From: Telmatospirillum siberiense
Lineage (GTDB): Bacteria; Pseudomonadota; Alphaproteobacteria; Rhodospirillales; Magnetospirillaceae
Direction of reading: 5' to 3'
DNA: 64,000 nt
NCBI RefSeq assembly: GCF_002845745.1
Contig: NZ_PIUM01000008.1
Span: 62,001-126,000, forward strand
The translations under genes were made by a program, and so were the position numbers. The notes beneath the pieces were generated by a model that saw only the letters and a program-made list of their open reading frames with translations, was not told the origin of the DNA and ran no database searches. The stretch's first letter is position 1; the number at the start of each line of letters is the position of its first letter. This document shows positions 1 to 7,792 of this stretch, one piece after another.

Positions 1-74
1 GACGCCGTCGAAGCGAGGAGGAAAAACGAGGCAATCGTTGCTGCGAGCAGTTTCATTTCGTTCCCTTTTTTCAT
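1..74 (-). CDS. Partial exported protein, 3' end outside window
   Basis: Only the N-terminus is present. Reading leftwards from an ATG at 74, which overlaps the larB stop as ATGA, gives a short lead-in and then a hydrophobic signal-peptide-like stretch (MKLLAATIASFFLLASTA from the internal ATG at 56). The ATG at 56 has AAAGGGA just upstream and may be the real start. The overlap implies translational coupling to larB and membership of the lar operon. The mature protein lies outside the window, so no function can be given; an exported product would fit the exported DUF362 protein that heads the operon. Confidence 0.6.
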   Translation of the reverse strand, partial: MKKGNEMKLLAATIASFFLLASTA

Positions 75-739
75 TGATGAGCGCCAGGTGACCAGGAACG
101 AACGGCCAATATCTTGCGGGCCGCCGCTGCCGCGCCAAACCCGTTGTCGATGTTGACGGTCAGAATACCAGGTGCGCATCCGCAAAGAGCGGCAGCAAGG
201 GCAACGTTGCCTCCGGCACCGACGCCGTATCCCACGGACGTCGGAACGGCAATGACCGGTGCAAAAAGCAGTCCCGCCAGCACGGAAAAGAGAGCCCCCT
301 CCATGCCGGCAACGGCGATGACAAGGGCATAACCGCGAAGATCGGGAACGATTTCCTCAAGGCGCCACAACCCGGCGACGCCGACATCGGCAAAAACGGC
401 GGCATTCATCCCCAAATACAATGCCGACCGTTGCGCTTCCAAGATAACGGGCAGGTCGGACGTTCCCGCACCGACGATCGCCAGCGGCCGGTCGATGGGT
501 AAAACGGGGGAAACGGATCCGAGGATTGCCGTCCGCGAAACCGGGTCGTAATCCAGATCCTCTGCCCGGAGCTTTTCGGCTTTATCCGCATCCAACCGCG
601 TCAACAGAAGCGACGCCGAACGCTGCCGCGCCGCATCGAGAATGGCACCAATCTGATCGACGGTTTTGCCTTCGGAGAAGATGGCCTCCGGCACTCCGGT
701 GCGAACGCCGCGCCCCCAGTCGAATCGGGTTTCCAGCAT
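71..739 (-). CDS. larB: LarB, nickel-pincer cofactor biosynthesis carboxylase/hydrolase
   Basis: LarB carboxylates nicotinic acid adenine dinucleotide and hydrolyses the phosphoanhydride, giving the dicarboxylated pyridinium mononucleotide that LarE then sulfurates. The 222-residue product is related to PurE (AIR carboxylase). Family landmarks visible are GVPEAIFSEGKT near the N-terminus, IVGAGTSDLPVILEA in the middle, VAGMEGALFSVLAGL, and a glycine-rich PTSVGYGVGAGG stretch followed by CAPGILTVNIDNGFGAA. I chose the ATG at 739, right after the larE stop; an upstream in-frame start at 829 would add 30 residues with no family resemblance. It is slightly shorter than textbook LarB, lacking an N-terminal helical extension. 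It sits between larE and an exported protein. Confidence 0.9.
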   Translation of the reverse strand: MLETRFDWGRGVRTGVPEAIFSEGKTVDQIGAILDAARQRSASLLLTRLDADKAEKLRAEDLDYDPVSRTAILGSVSPVLPIDRPLAIVGAGTSDLPVILEAQRSALYLGMNAAVFADVGVAGLWRLEEIVPDLRGYALVIAVAGMEGALFSVLAGLLFAPVIAVPTSVGYGVGAGGNVALAAALCGCAPGILTVNIDNGFGAAAAARKILAVRSWSPGAHQ

Positions 740-740
740 G

Positions 741-1535
741 TCAACCGAGTCCGTGTTTGAAGGCGCTGCCGCGCCGATATTCCGACAGGCCCAACCAGGT
801 TTTCCCGGCGCTCTCGCACCATGCGGCAATCACCGCAAGAACGGCCTCCGGCGGTTGTTCGGATGTTTCCAGGCGAACTCCCATGGGGGTGATCCGGCAG
901 CGAACGTCGGCATTGGCAATGTGCTGACGCACTTCGGCTTCGACACGATCGATGAAACCAAGTGCGGTCGCATCGATTGCGATTCCCGTCTCGACACGGC
1001 TCGCCAGACACGGCTGAGCCGGCAGTTCCGCGATGTCGACCAGTGCAAGAGAGCGGGCGATGCCCCTCAAAGCGGCTTTCCCGATACCGGCCAGCACGAA
1101 AGGATGCACCACACCGGTTTCCGACGCGGCATTGAGGCCGGGACGATAGTCTTCAAGGTCGTCGAGGTTGGTGCCGGATGCGATGACTTTGGATCCAACG
1201 ACCTCGCGCATGCGCCGATAAAGGTTCGACTTGCAGTAATAGCATCGGTCAACGGGATTTTTCAGATAAGCCGTATCGGCAAACTCTCCCGTCTCGATAA
1301 GCCGGAACCGCCACCGATGTGCCTTCGCGTGCCTTCGCACCCGCTCGGTGGCCGACGCCGGGACCGCGGGAGACACGGCGTGGACCGCCTCGAAATCCGG
1401 GCAAACAGCCGATGCGACATGGGCCAGGGTCAAACTGTCGACGCCACCGCTGACGGCGACGGCCAAACCCGGCATCGAGGCCAACACGGACCTGAGACGG
1501 TCAAGATCAGGGTTCATTTCGTTCGACAGCGTCAC
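741..1535 (-). CDS. larE: LarE, ATP-dependent sacrificial sulfur transferase
   Basis: LarE adenylates the LarB product and inserts sulfur to make pyridinium-3,5-bisthiocarboxylic acid mononucleotide. The 264-residue protein has the PP-loop motif SGGVDS at residues 29-34 and RCYYCKSNLY at 97-106, both typical of the family. PCLASR at 175-180 carries a cysteine at residue 176, the position of the sacrificial sulfur donor in the Lactobacillus enzyme. The start is a GTG at 1535, favoured over the ATG at 1517 because GAGGAG lies 8 bases upstream of it. The gene overlaps larC by 29 bases and ends 1 base before larB, so the three genes are clearly one operon. Confidence 0.93.
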   Translation of the reverse strand: MTLSNEMNPDLDRLRSVLASMPGLAVAVSGGVDSLTLAHVASAVCPDFEAVHAVSPAVPASATERVRRHAKAHRWRFRLIETGEFADTAYLKNPVDRCYYCKSNLYRRMREVVGSKVIASGTNLDDLEDYRPGLNAASETGVVHPFVLAGIGKAALRGIARSLALVDIAELPAQPCLASRVETGIAIDATALGFIDRVEAEVRQHIANADVRCRITPMGVRLETSEQPPEAVLAVIAAWCESAGKTWLGLSEYRRGSAFKHGLG

Positions 1536-2655
1536 TGTTGCGTCTCCTCGCCTTCAATGTGGGCACCGTCGCCACGACGTCACTTTCGATCTTCGCCGTA
1601 TTCCCTCCTGGACGAGCCACGCGCTTGACACCGGGCGGTCCATCCAACCGCCTCAAAACCCTCCGCAACTGATCATCAACGCGAAGCCCGATCGTCGCGG
1701 TCTCGGTGAAACAAAGGGCAATCGCCTCTTCCGTATGCTCGCTCGCCACAAGCACATCGACCGAGAACCGCATGCGACCTTTCTTGCCGATACCGACTTG
1801 ATACCCCGCATCCACTATCGATGAATGTGCGCGGATCCTATCCAAGGCGACGGAAAGCTCTTCGGGCGTCATATCGTCGATTTCGAATGACAACCGCGTC
1901 ACCATATCGCCGACGCCTGCTTCAGGACGATCGGTTACCAGAAGGCGCAAGATATTCGGGTATCTTTTCAGACGACGCTCGCCGGCGCCGGTTCCCGTTG
2001 CCATCAGCCGCCCGCTCGGAGGCTTCGCCATCGGTTCAATGACGAGATGGCGCAGGATGGCGGCACCGGTCGGCGTTACCCTTTCCCCCAGCTCGTCATC
2101 GCTCTTCAGCACGAACCCCTTCAGGAGTTCGACCGTCGCGGGCGCCGGAACCGGAAGAATTCCGTGGGCGCTCATCACAGTCCCGCTGCCGATCGGTAAG
2201 GCGCTGCAACTCCAGCTTTTTATGTCAGACCGAACGATAAGACTGGCGGCCCCTAAGATGTCGGCAAGGGAATCCCAATCCGCGACTTCGTGGAAATGTA
2301 CGTGTTCAACATCGACACCATGACATACGGACTCGGCTTCAGCGAGATGGGTAAAGATGGCGATGGCGTGGTCGCGTATCTCAGAATGACAGTTCGCGGT
2401 CTCCAGGAAGGTACGAATATCATGCCAATGACGCGTCGGGGGCGCACCGTCGCGCACGGTCACTTTCGCGCGGCGAACCCGCAACCCCATGACGTTCGCC
2501 GTCTCGATTTCCAAGGCGACATGATCGAGGATTCCGCAGGCGTGCAAATCTGCGCGCAAAGGCGCCTCAAGTTCGGGAAGGGCGTCGAGCAGGGTGCCCA
2601 ACGCCATATCCCCAGAGATGCCGCCGACGATGTCGAAATGGCCATGAAGCGTCAC
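1507..2655 (-). CDS. larC: LarC, nickel insertion protein for the nickel-pincer cofactor
   Basis: LarC is the CTP-dependent cyclometallase that inserts nickel into the thio-pincer. The 382-residue ORF is a single intact reading frame, whereas some bacteria need a ribosomal frameshift between larC1 and larC2. It begins with the family's GHFDIVGGISGDMALGTLLD segment and has histidine-rich patches (HGVDVEHVHFHEVADWDSL) that suit metal binding. The C-terminal half carries EIDDMTPEELSVALDRI. The start is GTG at 2655, with AAGAGG/GGGG purines upstream. It lies 52 bases after the DUF362 gene on the same strand, so that gene probably shares its promoter. Confidence 0.93.
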   Translation of the reverse strand: MTLHGHFDIVGGISGDMALGTLLDALPELEAPLRADLHACGILDHVALEIETANVMGLRVRRAKVTVRDGAPPTRHWHDIRTFLETANCHSEIRDHAIAIFTHLAEAESVCHGVDVEHVHFHEVADWDSLADILGAASLIVRSDIKSWSCSALPIGSGTVMSAHGILPVPAPATVELLKGFVLKSDDELGERVTPTGAAILRHLVIEPMAKPPSGRLMATGTGAGERRLKRYPNILRLLVTDRPEAGVGDMVTRLSFEIDDMTPEELSVALDRIRAHSSIVDAGYQVGIGKKGRMRFSVDVLVASEHTEEAIALCFTETATIGLRVDDQLRRVLRRLDGPPGVKRVARPGGNTAKIESDVVATVPTLKARRRNSDAVERNEP

Positions 2656-2707
2656 TGCCCCTTACCTCTTTCTTTATTGTCCGAGAGAACAAGAGTGCTG
2701 CGGTTCT

Positions 2708-3688
2708 TCAGAGCGAAATCAGCTCGTACTGGTCATTACCCATCTTCAGAGTCTTCATGTATTCCAACTGATGCAGACCACTGCGGGATTCGATGCGCTC
2801 TTTCAGATCGTGAAGTTCCGCCTCGGGGAGCTGATAGACCATATCAATGGAAGCCTGGTCCACCGCCAGAAGGTCCGTGGACGCCAATATGCCGAGGTCG
2901 TGAGCTTTGGGTGGAGCAGCGGCGACACCTGCGCAGTCGCAGTCCACGGACATATTGCGGAGCACATTGATGAAGACGATTTTCTTATCAAAGTGATCGA
3001 TCGTGGCTTTTGCCGATTCCACCATGTTTTCCATGAAGGGGGCGCCTTTAAGCCATGTCTGATAGTCTTCATTGTCCGGGGCGGCATGGACCATTTTCTT
3101 ACCGATCTGTCCATCGGCGCAGCCGATGGCGATATTTTTCATGGAACCGCCGAAACCGCCCATGGCATGCCCCTTGAAATGAGTAAGCACAACCATCGAG
3201 TCATAATTAAGCATATTTTTGCCGACCGACATTTCTTGGAAGTGCTTCCCTCCCTTAACGGGAATCATCACCGCACCGTCTTCGTCCATGATATCCACCG
3301 GACAGAAGTCCCAGCCGTTGATCTTGATGGTTTCTCGATGATCGGCGGTCGTGTATCGCTTTCCTTTATATAGAGTGTTTGTCTCCACCAGACTGCTATT
3401 CGGAATATGCTGCTGCAGGGCTTTCACCATGTCCCGAGGCAGTATGTTGGGGCCGTGCGGCTCACCGGTGTGCAGTTTTATGGCGACTCTTCCCGATACA
3501 TTTTGGTTAATTTTTGAATATATTTCTAACAAACCATCAGAGCTAATATTTTTTGTGAAAAATACTTGTGACTTTTCTTGCGGTGCCGCAAATGCGTTAG
3601 CGATATAGCTAAGGTCGGTCACGGCAAGGGTGCCGGCGGCCATGGCGGTTGTTTGCAGAAAACTGCGCCGAGGAATCTTGCGTTCCAT
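2708..3688 (-). CDS. Tat-exported DUF362 domain protein heading the lar operon
   Basis: The 326-residue protein has a twin-arginine signal (PRRSFLQ at 6-12, hydrophobic stretch, ANAFA cleavage-like site), implying folded export, often with a bound cofactor. The body matches DUF362: HFKGHAMGGFGGSMKNIAIG in the middle and several conserved cysteines (DFCPVD, IGCADG, VDCDCAG). It lacks the CxxCxxC ferredoxin module found in many DUF362 proteins. Base composition is richer in A/T than the lar genes it precedes. GGAAGGAC lies 8 bases before the ATG. Its function is unknown; the position at the head of the operon suggests, but does not prove, a link with a periplasmic nickel-pincer or iron-sulfur redox process. 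A copy of the shared 69-bp motif lies upstream. Confidence 0.85.
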   Translation of the reverse strand: MERKIPRRSFLQTTAMAAGTLAVTDLSYIANAFAAPQEKSQVFFTKNISSDGLLEIYSKINQNVSGRVAIKLHTGEPHGPNILPRDMVKALQQHIPNSSLVETNTLYKGKRYTTADHRETIKINGWDFCPVDIMDEDGAVMIPVKGGKHFQEMSVGKNMLNYDSMVVLTHFKGHAMGGFGGSMKNIAIGCADGQIGKKMVHAAPDNEDYQTWLKGAPFMENMVESAKATIDHFDKKIVFINVLRNMSVDCDCAGVAAAPPKAHDLGILASTDLLAVDQASIDMVYQLPEAELHDLKERIESRSGLHQLEYMKTLKMGNDQYELISL

Positions 3689-3798
3689 TGTTTAAGTCCT
3701 TCCGAGAAGAGAAAACTCAAAGAATAAAAGACATCATTTTTTTTCGAAACTCGCAGGCTCAGGAGATGAACCTGAAACCCCTTTTCGCAATAAGGGAT

Positions 3799-3867
3799 TT
3801 TAACAGGTGCGGCGGCAAGCGATTAGGGGGCGAGAGCCGCATGAACCTATGCGCTGCATTCATCAAT
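3799..3867 (-). promoter_or_regulatory. Shared 69-bp motif, copy A, upstream of DUF362-lar operon
   Basis: On the plus strand it reads TTTAACAG, 14 bases, GATTAG, 13 bases, CATGAACCTATG, then TCATCAAT. It aligns without gaps with copies at 9701, 10059 and (inverted) 10391. The distance to the DUF362 ATG at 3688 is 111 bases, and the motif faces the gene in the same orientation as the other copies face theirs. It is probably an operator plus promoter; the regulator is not known. Confidence 0.6.
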
Positions 3868-3920
3868 CATGTCATGCTCGCCCCTTCGGCGCTCTCGCGT
3901 CGAAGGGGCCCTGAACCGCC

Positions 3921-5312
3921 TCAGAACGGACTGTCGATATCAACAACATCGATCAGCTTGTGGTTGACGAACTCCTTGAGCCCGAGGCCGAGCAACTCGC
4001 GACCGTAACCGGAACGGCGGATGCCGCCGAAGGGCAGATCCGCCTCAACCTTGGTCGGATGATTGACGAATACCATTCCGGTGGAGATCTTCTTGGCGAC
4101 CTCGGCGCCATGCGCCGGACTAGCCGTGAAGACCGAGCCGCCGAGACCGAATGGCGAGTCATTGGCGATCCGCACCGCGTCATCCTCGTCCTCGGCGCGG
4201 AACAGCATGGAGACCGGACCGAAGAACTCCCAATAGCGCGCGGGGTTGTCCTCGCCGATCTCCGTCAGGATCGTCGGTTGCACGAAGGCGCCCTTGTTGG
4301 GCACGGCCGGCCCCACCTCCTCCGCCTTTGCGCCAAGGGCGACGGCTTGACGGATCTTGTTCCTCACCTCGTCGGCAGCGCCTTGCGAGGAGAGCGGGGC
4401 GAGCGTCGTCTTCGGATCGAACGGATCACCCGCCACGAGGTCCGCCACGGCACGCCGATAGTGATCGAGGAACTGATCATAGAGCGAATCCACGATGATC
4501 ATGCGCTTGGAGGAGACGCAAACTTGACCGCCATTCCAATGACGCCCAATCACCGCCCAGTCGACCGTCTTCTTGAGATCGGCATCGGCGAGCACCACGA
4601 AGGCGTCGGCCCCGCCGAGTTCCATGGTCGACTTCTTCAGCGCCTTGCCGGCCTGGGCGGCAACGACGGAACCCGCCTCTTCCGAACCGGTAAGAGCCAC
4701 GCCATGCACGCGCGGATCGTTGAGGATCTGCTCGATCTGCGAACGGGTGGCATAAAGGTTCTGGAAGACGCCGGCGGGAAGCCCCGCATCCATCATCAAA
4801 TTCTCGAAGGCCGCGGCGCTTTGCGGCACGTTGGAGGCATGCTTGAGCAGCAGCGTATTGCCGGCCGAAAGCTGCGGCGCGAGGATACGGGCGATCTGGT
4901 AATAGGGAAAATTCCACGGCTCGATGGCAAGCAGCACGCCGAGCGGTTCATGGACAAGGATCGCCTCGCCCTCGGCCGGGTCAAGGACCGGCAGTTTCTC
5001 GGGCGCGAGCAGTTGCTCCGCGTTGCGAACGTAATATTCGAAGATCTTCGCCGAAAGTTCGACCTCGGCCCTGGCCTCGGCAAACAGTTTTCCCATTTCC
5101 AATGTCAACAGCTTGGCGTGGTCGTTCACATCGCGGCGCAGGAGATTGGCGGCCTCCCGCAAGATCTTCGCGCGTTCAGCGAAAGGCGTTTCACGCCAAG
5201 CCAGGAAGGCATTGTGAGCCTTTCCGATCGCTGCGGTTACTTCGCTGTCCGTGGCATCTGGAAAGGTCTTGAGCGTTTCGCCTGTGTAAGGGTTGATCGT
5301 TGCGTAGGCCAT
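3921..5312 (-). CDS. NAD(P)-dependent succinate-semialdehyde-type dehydrogenase (Sad/YneI-like)
   Basis: This aldehyde dehydrogenase oxidises an aldehyde to the acid with NAD(P)+. The 463-residue length and features fit the Sad/YneI branch: EPWNFP at 131-136 (oxyanion/cofactor loop), MELGG with the general-base glutamate at 231, and GGQVCVSSKR with nucleophilic Cys265. I chose the ATG at 5312, because GAGAGA precedes it and AYATINPYTGE matches the family start; the longer frame reaching 5609 is spurious. It lies downstream of the alcohol dehydrogenase on the same strand, separated by 191 bases containing a perfect inverted repeat. Together the two would convert an alcohol or aldehyde to a carboxylate. 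Substrate preference cannot be read from the sequence. Confidence 0.88.
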   Translation of the reverse strand: MAYATINPYTGETLKTFPDATDSEVTAAIGKAHNAFLAWRETPFAERAKILREAANLLRRDVNDHAKLLTLEMGKLFAEARAEVELSAKIFEYYVRNAEQLLAPEKLPVLDPAEGEAILVHEPLGVLLAIEPWNFPYYQIARILAPQLSAGNTLLLKHASNVPQSAAAFENLMMDAGLPAGVFQNLYATRSQIEQILNDPRVHGVALTGSEEAGSVVAAQAGKALKKSTMELGGADAFVVLADADLKKTVDWAVIGRHWNGGQVCVSSKRMIIVDSLYDQFLDHYRRAVADLVAGDPFDPKTTLAPLSSQGAADEVRNKIRQAVALGAKAEEVGPAVPNKGAFVQPTILTEIGEDNPARYWEFFGPVSMLFRAEDEDDAVRIANDSPFGLGGSVFTASPAHGAEVAKKISTGMVFVNHPTKVEADLPFGGIRRSGYGRELLGLGLKEFVNHKLIDVVDIDSPF

Positions 5313-5355
5313 AGTCTCTCTCTTTGTTAAATCGGGAAGGAAATTCCTCGCGGAT

Positions 5356-5399
5356 GTCTTCCGGTTCGAACGGTTTAAAGACCGTTCGAACCGGAAGAC
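5356..5399. promoter_or_regulatory. Perfect 19-bp inverted repeat between alcohol and aldehyde dehydrogenase genes
   Basis: The left arm 5356-5374 (GTCTTCCGGTTCGAACGGT) is repeated exactly in reverse complement at 5381-5399, with a six-base spacer TTAAAG. As RNA it would form a very stable hairpin. No T-run follows on either strand, so it is not a classic intrinsic terminator. It may terminate or stabilise the upstream adh mRNA, or be an operator for the dehydrogenase at 5312. Confidence 0.7.
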
Positions 5400-5503
5400 G
5401 CGCCGAGCCACCTTGTGTTCAGACCGCCTTTGGGGGGGGCGCCGTGAGAAGGCGGTGTGACAGGCAGTCGGGAGCCCGGCGCCGTGGCAATCGGCCGATC
5501 CCG

Positions 5504-6550
5504 TCAGCTTTTCAAAGAGGCCATGTCGATGACGAAGCGATAGCTGATATCGCCCTGTTCGAGTTGCTCGAAGGCTTCGTTGATCTCGTCCATGCGAATC
5601 ATCTTGCATTCGGGCAGGATGTTTTTCCGGGCACAGAAGTCGAGCATCTCCTGGGTCTCGGCGATACCGCCGATCGGCGATCCGGCGATCCGGCGGCGTC
5701 CCAAAATCAACGGGATGGTGTTCGGCTCCTCAAGCGGGCCGATCTGCCCGACCAGCACCAGCGTGCCGTCGACGTCCAGCAGCGGCACATAGGGCTTGAG
5801 GTCGTGCTTGACGGGAACGGTGTCGATAATCAGATCGAAGCTCGAATGGGCCTTGGTCATGGCATCCTCATCGGCCGAGACGAGAAGCCGGTCGGCGCCG
5901 AGGGCCCGCGCGGCGGCCTCCTTGTTCTTCGACCGGCTCAGCACGGTGACGTCGGCGCCAAGGGCGACTGCGAGCTTGACCGCCATATGGCCCAGACCGC
6001 CGAGGCCGATCACGCCGACTCGGCTGCCGGGACCGACGTTCCAGGTGCGCAGCGGCGAATAAGTGGTGATGCCGGCGCACAGCAAGGGCGCCGTACGCGA
6101 AAGGTCCAGACCGTCCGGCACGCGAAGGGTGAATTCCTCGCGGACGACGAGATGCTTGGAATAGCCGCCGTAGGTGATGTCCTGCGTGATGCGGTCGGGA
6201 GAGTTGTAGGTGTTGGTGTTGCCTTCCCGGCAAAGCTGTTCCTCGCCTTTGCGGCATTGATCGCAATGCTGGCAACTGTCGACCATACAGCCGACGGCGA
6301 CCGAATCCCCGACTTTGTAGCGGGTGACATCGCTGCCGATCTCAATCACGCGGCCGACAATCTCATGACCGGGCACGACGGGATATTGGGTCCACCCCCA
6401 GTCGTTGTGCGCCATATGAAGATCCGTGTGACAGATGCCGCAGTAGAGAACCTCCATCAGAATGTCGTTGGAACGCAGCGTGCGACGCTCGAATGCATAG
6501 GGTGCGAGGGGACTTTCCGCGGACTGGGCTGCGTAGCCAATGGTTTTCAT
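5504..6550 (-). CDS. Zinc-dependent alcohol dehydrogenase / aldehyde reductase (YahK/CAD family)
   Basis: A 348-residue medium-chain zinc dehydrogenase that interconverts aldehydes and alcohols. Catalytic zinc ligands are in YCGICHTDLH (Cys37) and GHE (61-63). Structural-zinc cysteines are at 93, 96, 99 and 107. The Rossmann motif GLGGLGH is at 182-188, and LSRSKNKE after the second strand suits NADP(H) preference as in YahK. It is transcribed divergently from an AraC-type gene resembling YqhC, the activator of aldehyde-reductase genes in enterics, so aldehyde detoxification is the likeliest role. It is also the intact reference for the deleted paralogue at 8927. Confidence 0.92.
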   Translation of the reverse strand: MKTIGYAAQSAESPLAPYAFERRTLRSNDILMEVLYCGICHTDLHMAHNDWGWTQYPVVPGHEIVGRVIEIGSDVTRYKVGDSVAVGCMVDSCQHCDQCRKGEEQLCREGNTNTYNSPDRITQDITYGGYSKHLVVREEFTLRVPDGLDLSRTAPLLCAGITTYSPLRTWNVGPGSRVGVIGLGGLGHMAVKLAVALGADVTVLSRSKNKEAAARALGADRLLVSADEDAMTKAHSSFDLIIDTVPVKHDLKPYVPLLDVDGTLVLVGQIGPLEEPNTIPLILGRRRIAGSPIGGIAETQEMLDFCARKNILPECKMIRMDEINEAFEQLEQGDISYRFVIDMASLKS

Positions 6551-6872
6551 AATGGAAGCTCCATGACTTAAGGACGGGGACGTCGATCAGTACGTCCTCG
6601 GTCGGTTGACCGTTCGGCTGAACATAGCCGAGAGCGCGAGCGCACCATTAATCCGATCCTGCAAATTACCTGCACGATCCTGCAAATCTTGGCTCGCAAG
6701 GCTGTCAAACCGGACCCGTTCGGGGCAAGATCTCCGCCACCGGACGACGGATTTCATCGGGATTGAGCAACTGATGCCCCTACTTACGGATCAACCAGCA
6801 GAATTTCATATAGGTCAGCCTGTAGAATTTCATACAGAGTTGAATAGAAATGCGGACTCCTCTCGCAAAGAG
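6551..6872. promoter_or_regulatory. Divergent adh/araC control region with two sets of direct repeats
   Basis: Two exact copies of GATCCTGCAAAT lie at 6655-6666 and 6676-6687, 21 bases apart (two helical turns), the usual geometry for an AraC-family activator binding one face of DNA. A second pair, AGAATTTCATA, occurs at 6800-6810 and 6824-6834. The first pair lies about 105-135 bases upstream of the alcohol dehydrogenase ATG. An in-frame ATG at 6774 would make the second pair coding, but the repeats argue that this stretch is regulatory. Confidence 0.5.
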
Positions 6873-7751
6873 ATGGCATCCCTGATCAGCCGTTGCGCGC
6901 CCCGAGACGGTGAGCACCGCACGGCGCTGCCGCATCTATCGTTGTTCCGCAGGTCGTCTCCCTCCGAATCCGAATGCAGTCTCACCAGGCCATCACTGGT
7001 GTTGGCGGCGCAAGGACAGAAGCGGGTCATTCTGGCGGGACAGGCTTACGACTATGGGCCCATGCACGGCCTCGTCACCTCGATGGATTTGCCGGTGATG
7101 GCACGCGTTGTCACCGCCAGTGCGGACATCCCCTATCTTTGCCTGGTCTACGAACTGGATTTGCAGCACATCGCGGATTTGATGAGTGAAATGGGACTGG
7201 CCGTCGCCAAGACCATTCCCGAGGGGAAAGCGATGTCGCTCTGCACCATCTCGGCGCAGTTGTTCGACGCGGCCCTCAGGCTGGTCCGCCTGCTGGAGAC
7301 TCCCGCGGACATTCCAATTCTGGCCCCCCTGGTCGAACGAGAGCTGCTTTATCGCCTGTTGACCGGCGAGCAGGGAATGCGACTGCGCCATCTCACCATG
7401 GCGGAGAGCCAGAGCTACAAGATCGCGCGAGCCATTGAGTATTTGAAGCACCACTACACCGAACCGCTGCGTATCGGCACTCTGGCAAGCTTGGTGAATA
7501 TGAGCGTCTCGTCACTGCACCATCATTTCAAGACGGTGACATCGTTGAGCCCTTTGCAATACCAGAAGCAACTGCGCCTGCATGAGGCTCGCCGTCTATT
7601 GATCCGGCAAATGTCCGACGTGACCTCGGCCGCCTATAGCGTCGGTTATGAAAGTTCGTCGCAGTTCACCCGGGACTATAGCCGCCTGTTCGGCGCTCCG
7701 CCGACCAGGGACATTGTGCTGCTGCGGGAGAACGGGCGAGACGAGCGCTGA
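6873..7751 (+). CDS. AraC-family transcriptional regulator, YqhC-like
   Basis: The 292-residue protein has an N-terminal AraC_N-type cupin-like domain (ALPHLSLFRRSS through SMDLPVMARVV) and a C-terminal double helix-turn-helix (IARAIEYLKHHYTEPLRIG, then VNMSVSSLHHHFKTVTSLSP and AYSVGYESSSQFTRDYSRLFG). This architecture is that of YqhC, which activates aldehyde reductase genes. The reading frame is open from 6606, but I chose the ATG at 6873: family homology begins there and the upstream stretch has repeated, operator-like DNA. ATGs at 6774 and 6606 remain possible. It probably activates the divergent alcohol dehydrogenase and perhaps the aldehyde dehydrogenase behind it. Confidence 0.85.
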   Translation: MASLISRCAPRDGEHRTALPHLSLFRRSSPSESECSLTRPSLVLAAQGQKRVILAGQAYDYGPMHGLVTSMDLPVMARVVTASADIPYLCLVYELDLQHIADLMSEMGLAVAKTIPEGKAMSLCTISAQLFDAALRLVRLLETPADIPILAPLVERELLYRLLTGEQGMRLRHLTMAESQSYKIARAIEYLKHHYTEPLRIGTLASLVNMSVSSLHHHFKTVTSLSPLQYQKQLRLHEARRLLIRQMSDVTSAAYSVGYESSSQFTRDYSRLFGAPPTRDIVLLRENGRDER

Positions 7752-7792
7752 TGTCAGAGCCGGGCTCACCGTAGAAAGCGCCGCCGCGACCA

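Noticed and set aside
3960-5330. 456-codon plus-strand frame opposite the aldehyde dehydrogenase
   Set aside because: Antisense shadow of a strongly conserved gene in GC-rich DNA; rich in Arg/His/Gly with no domain signature.
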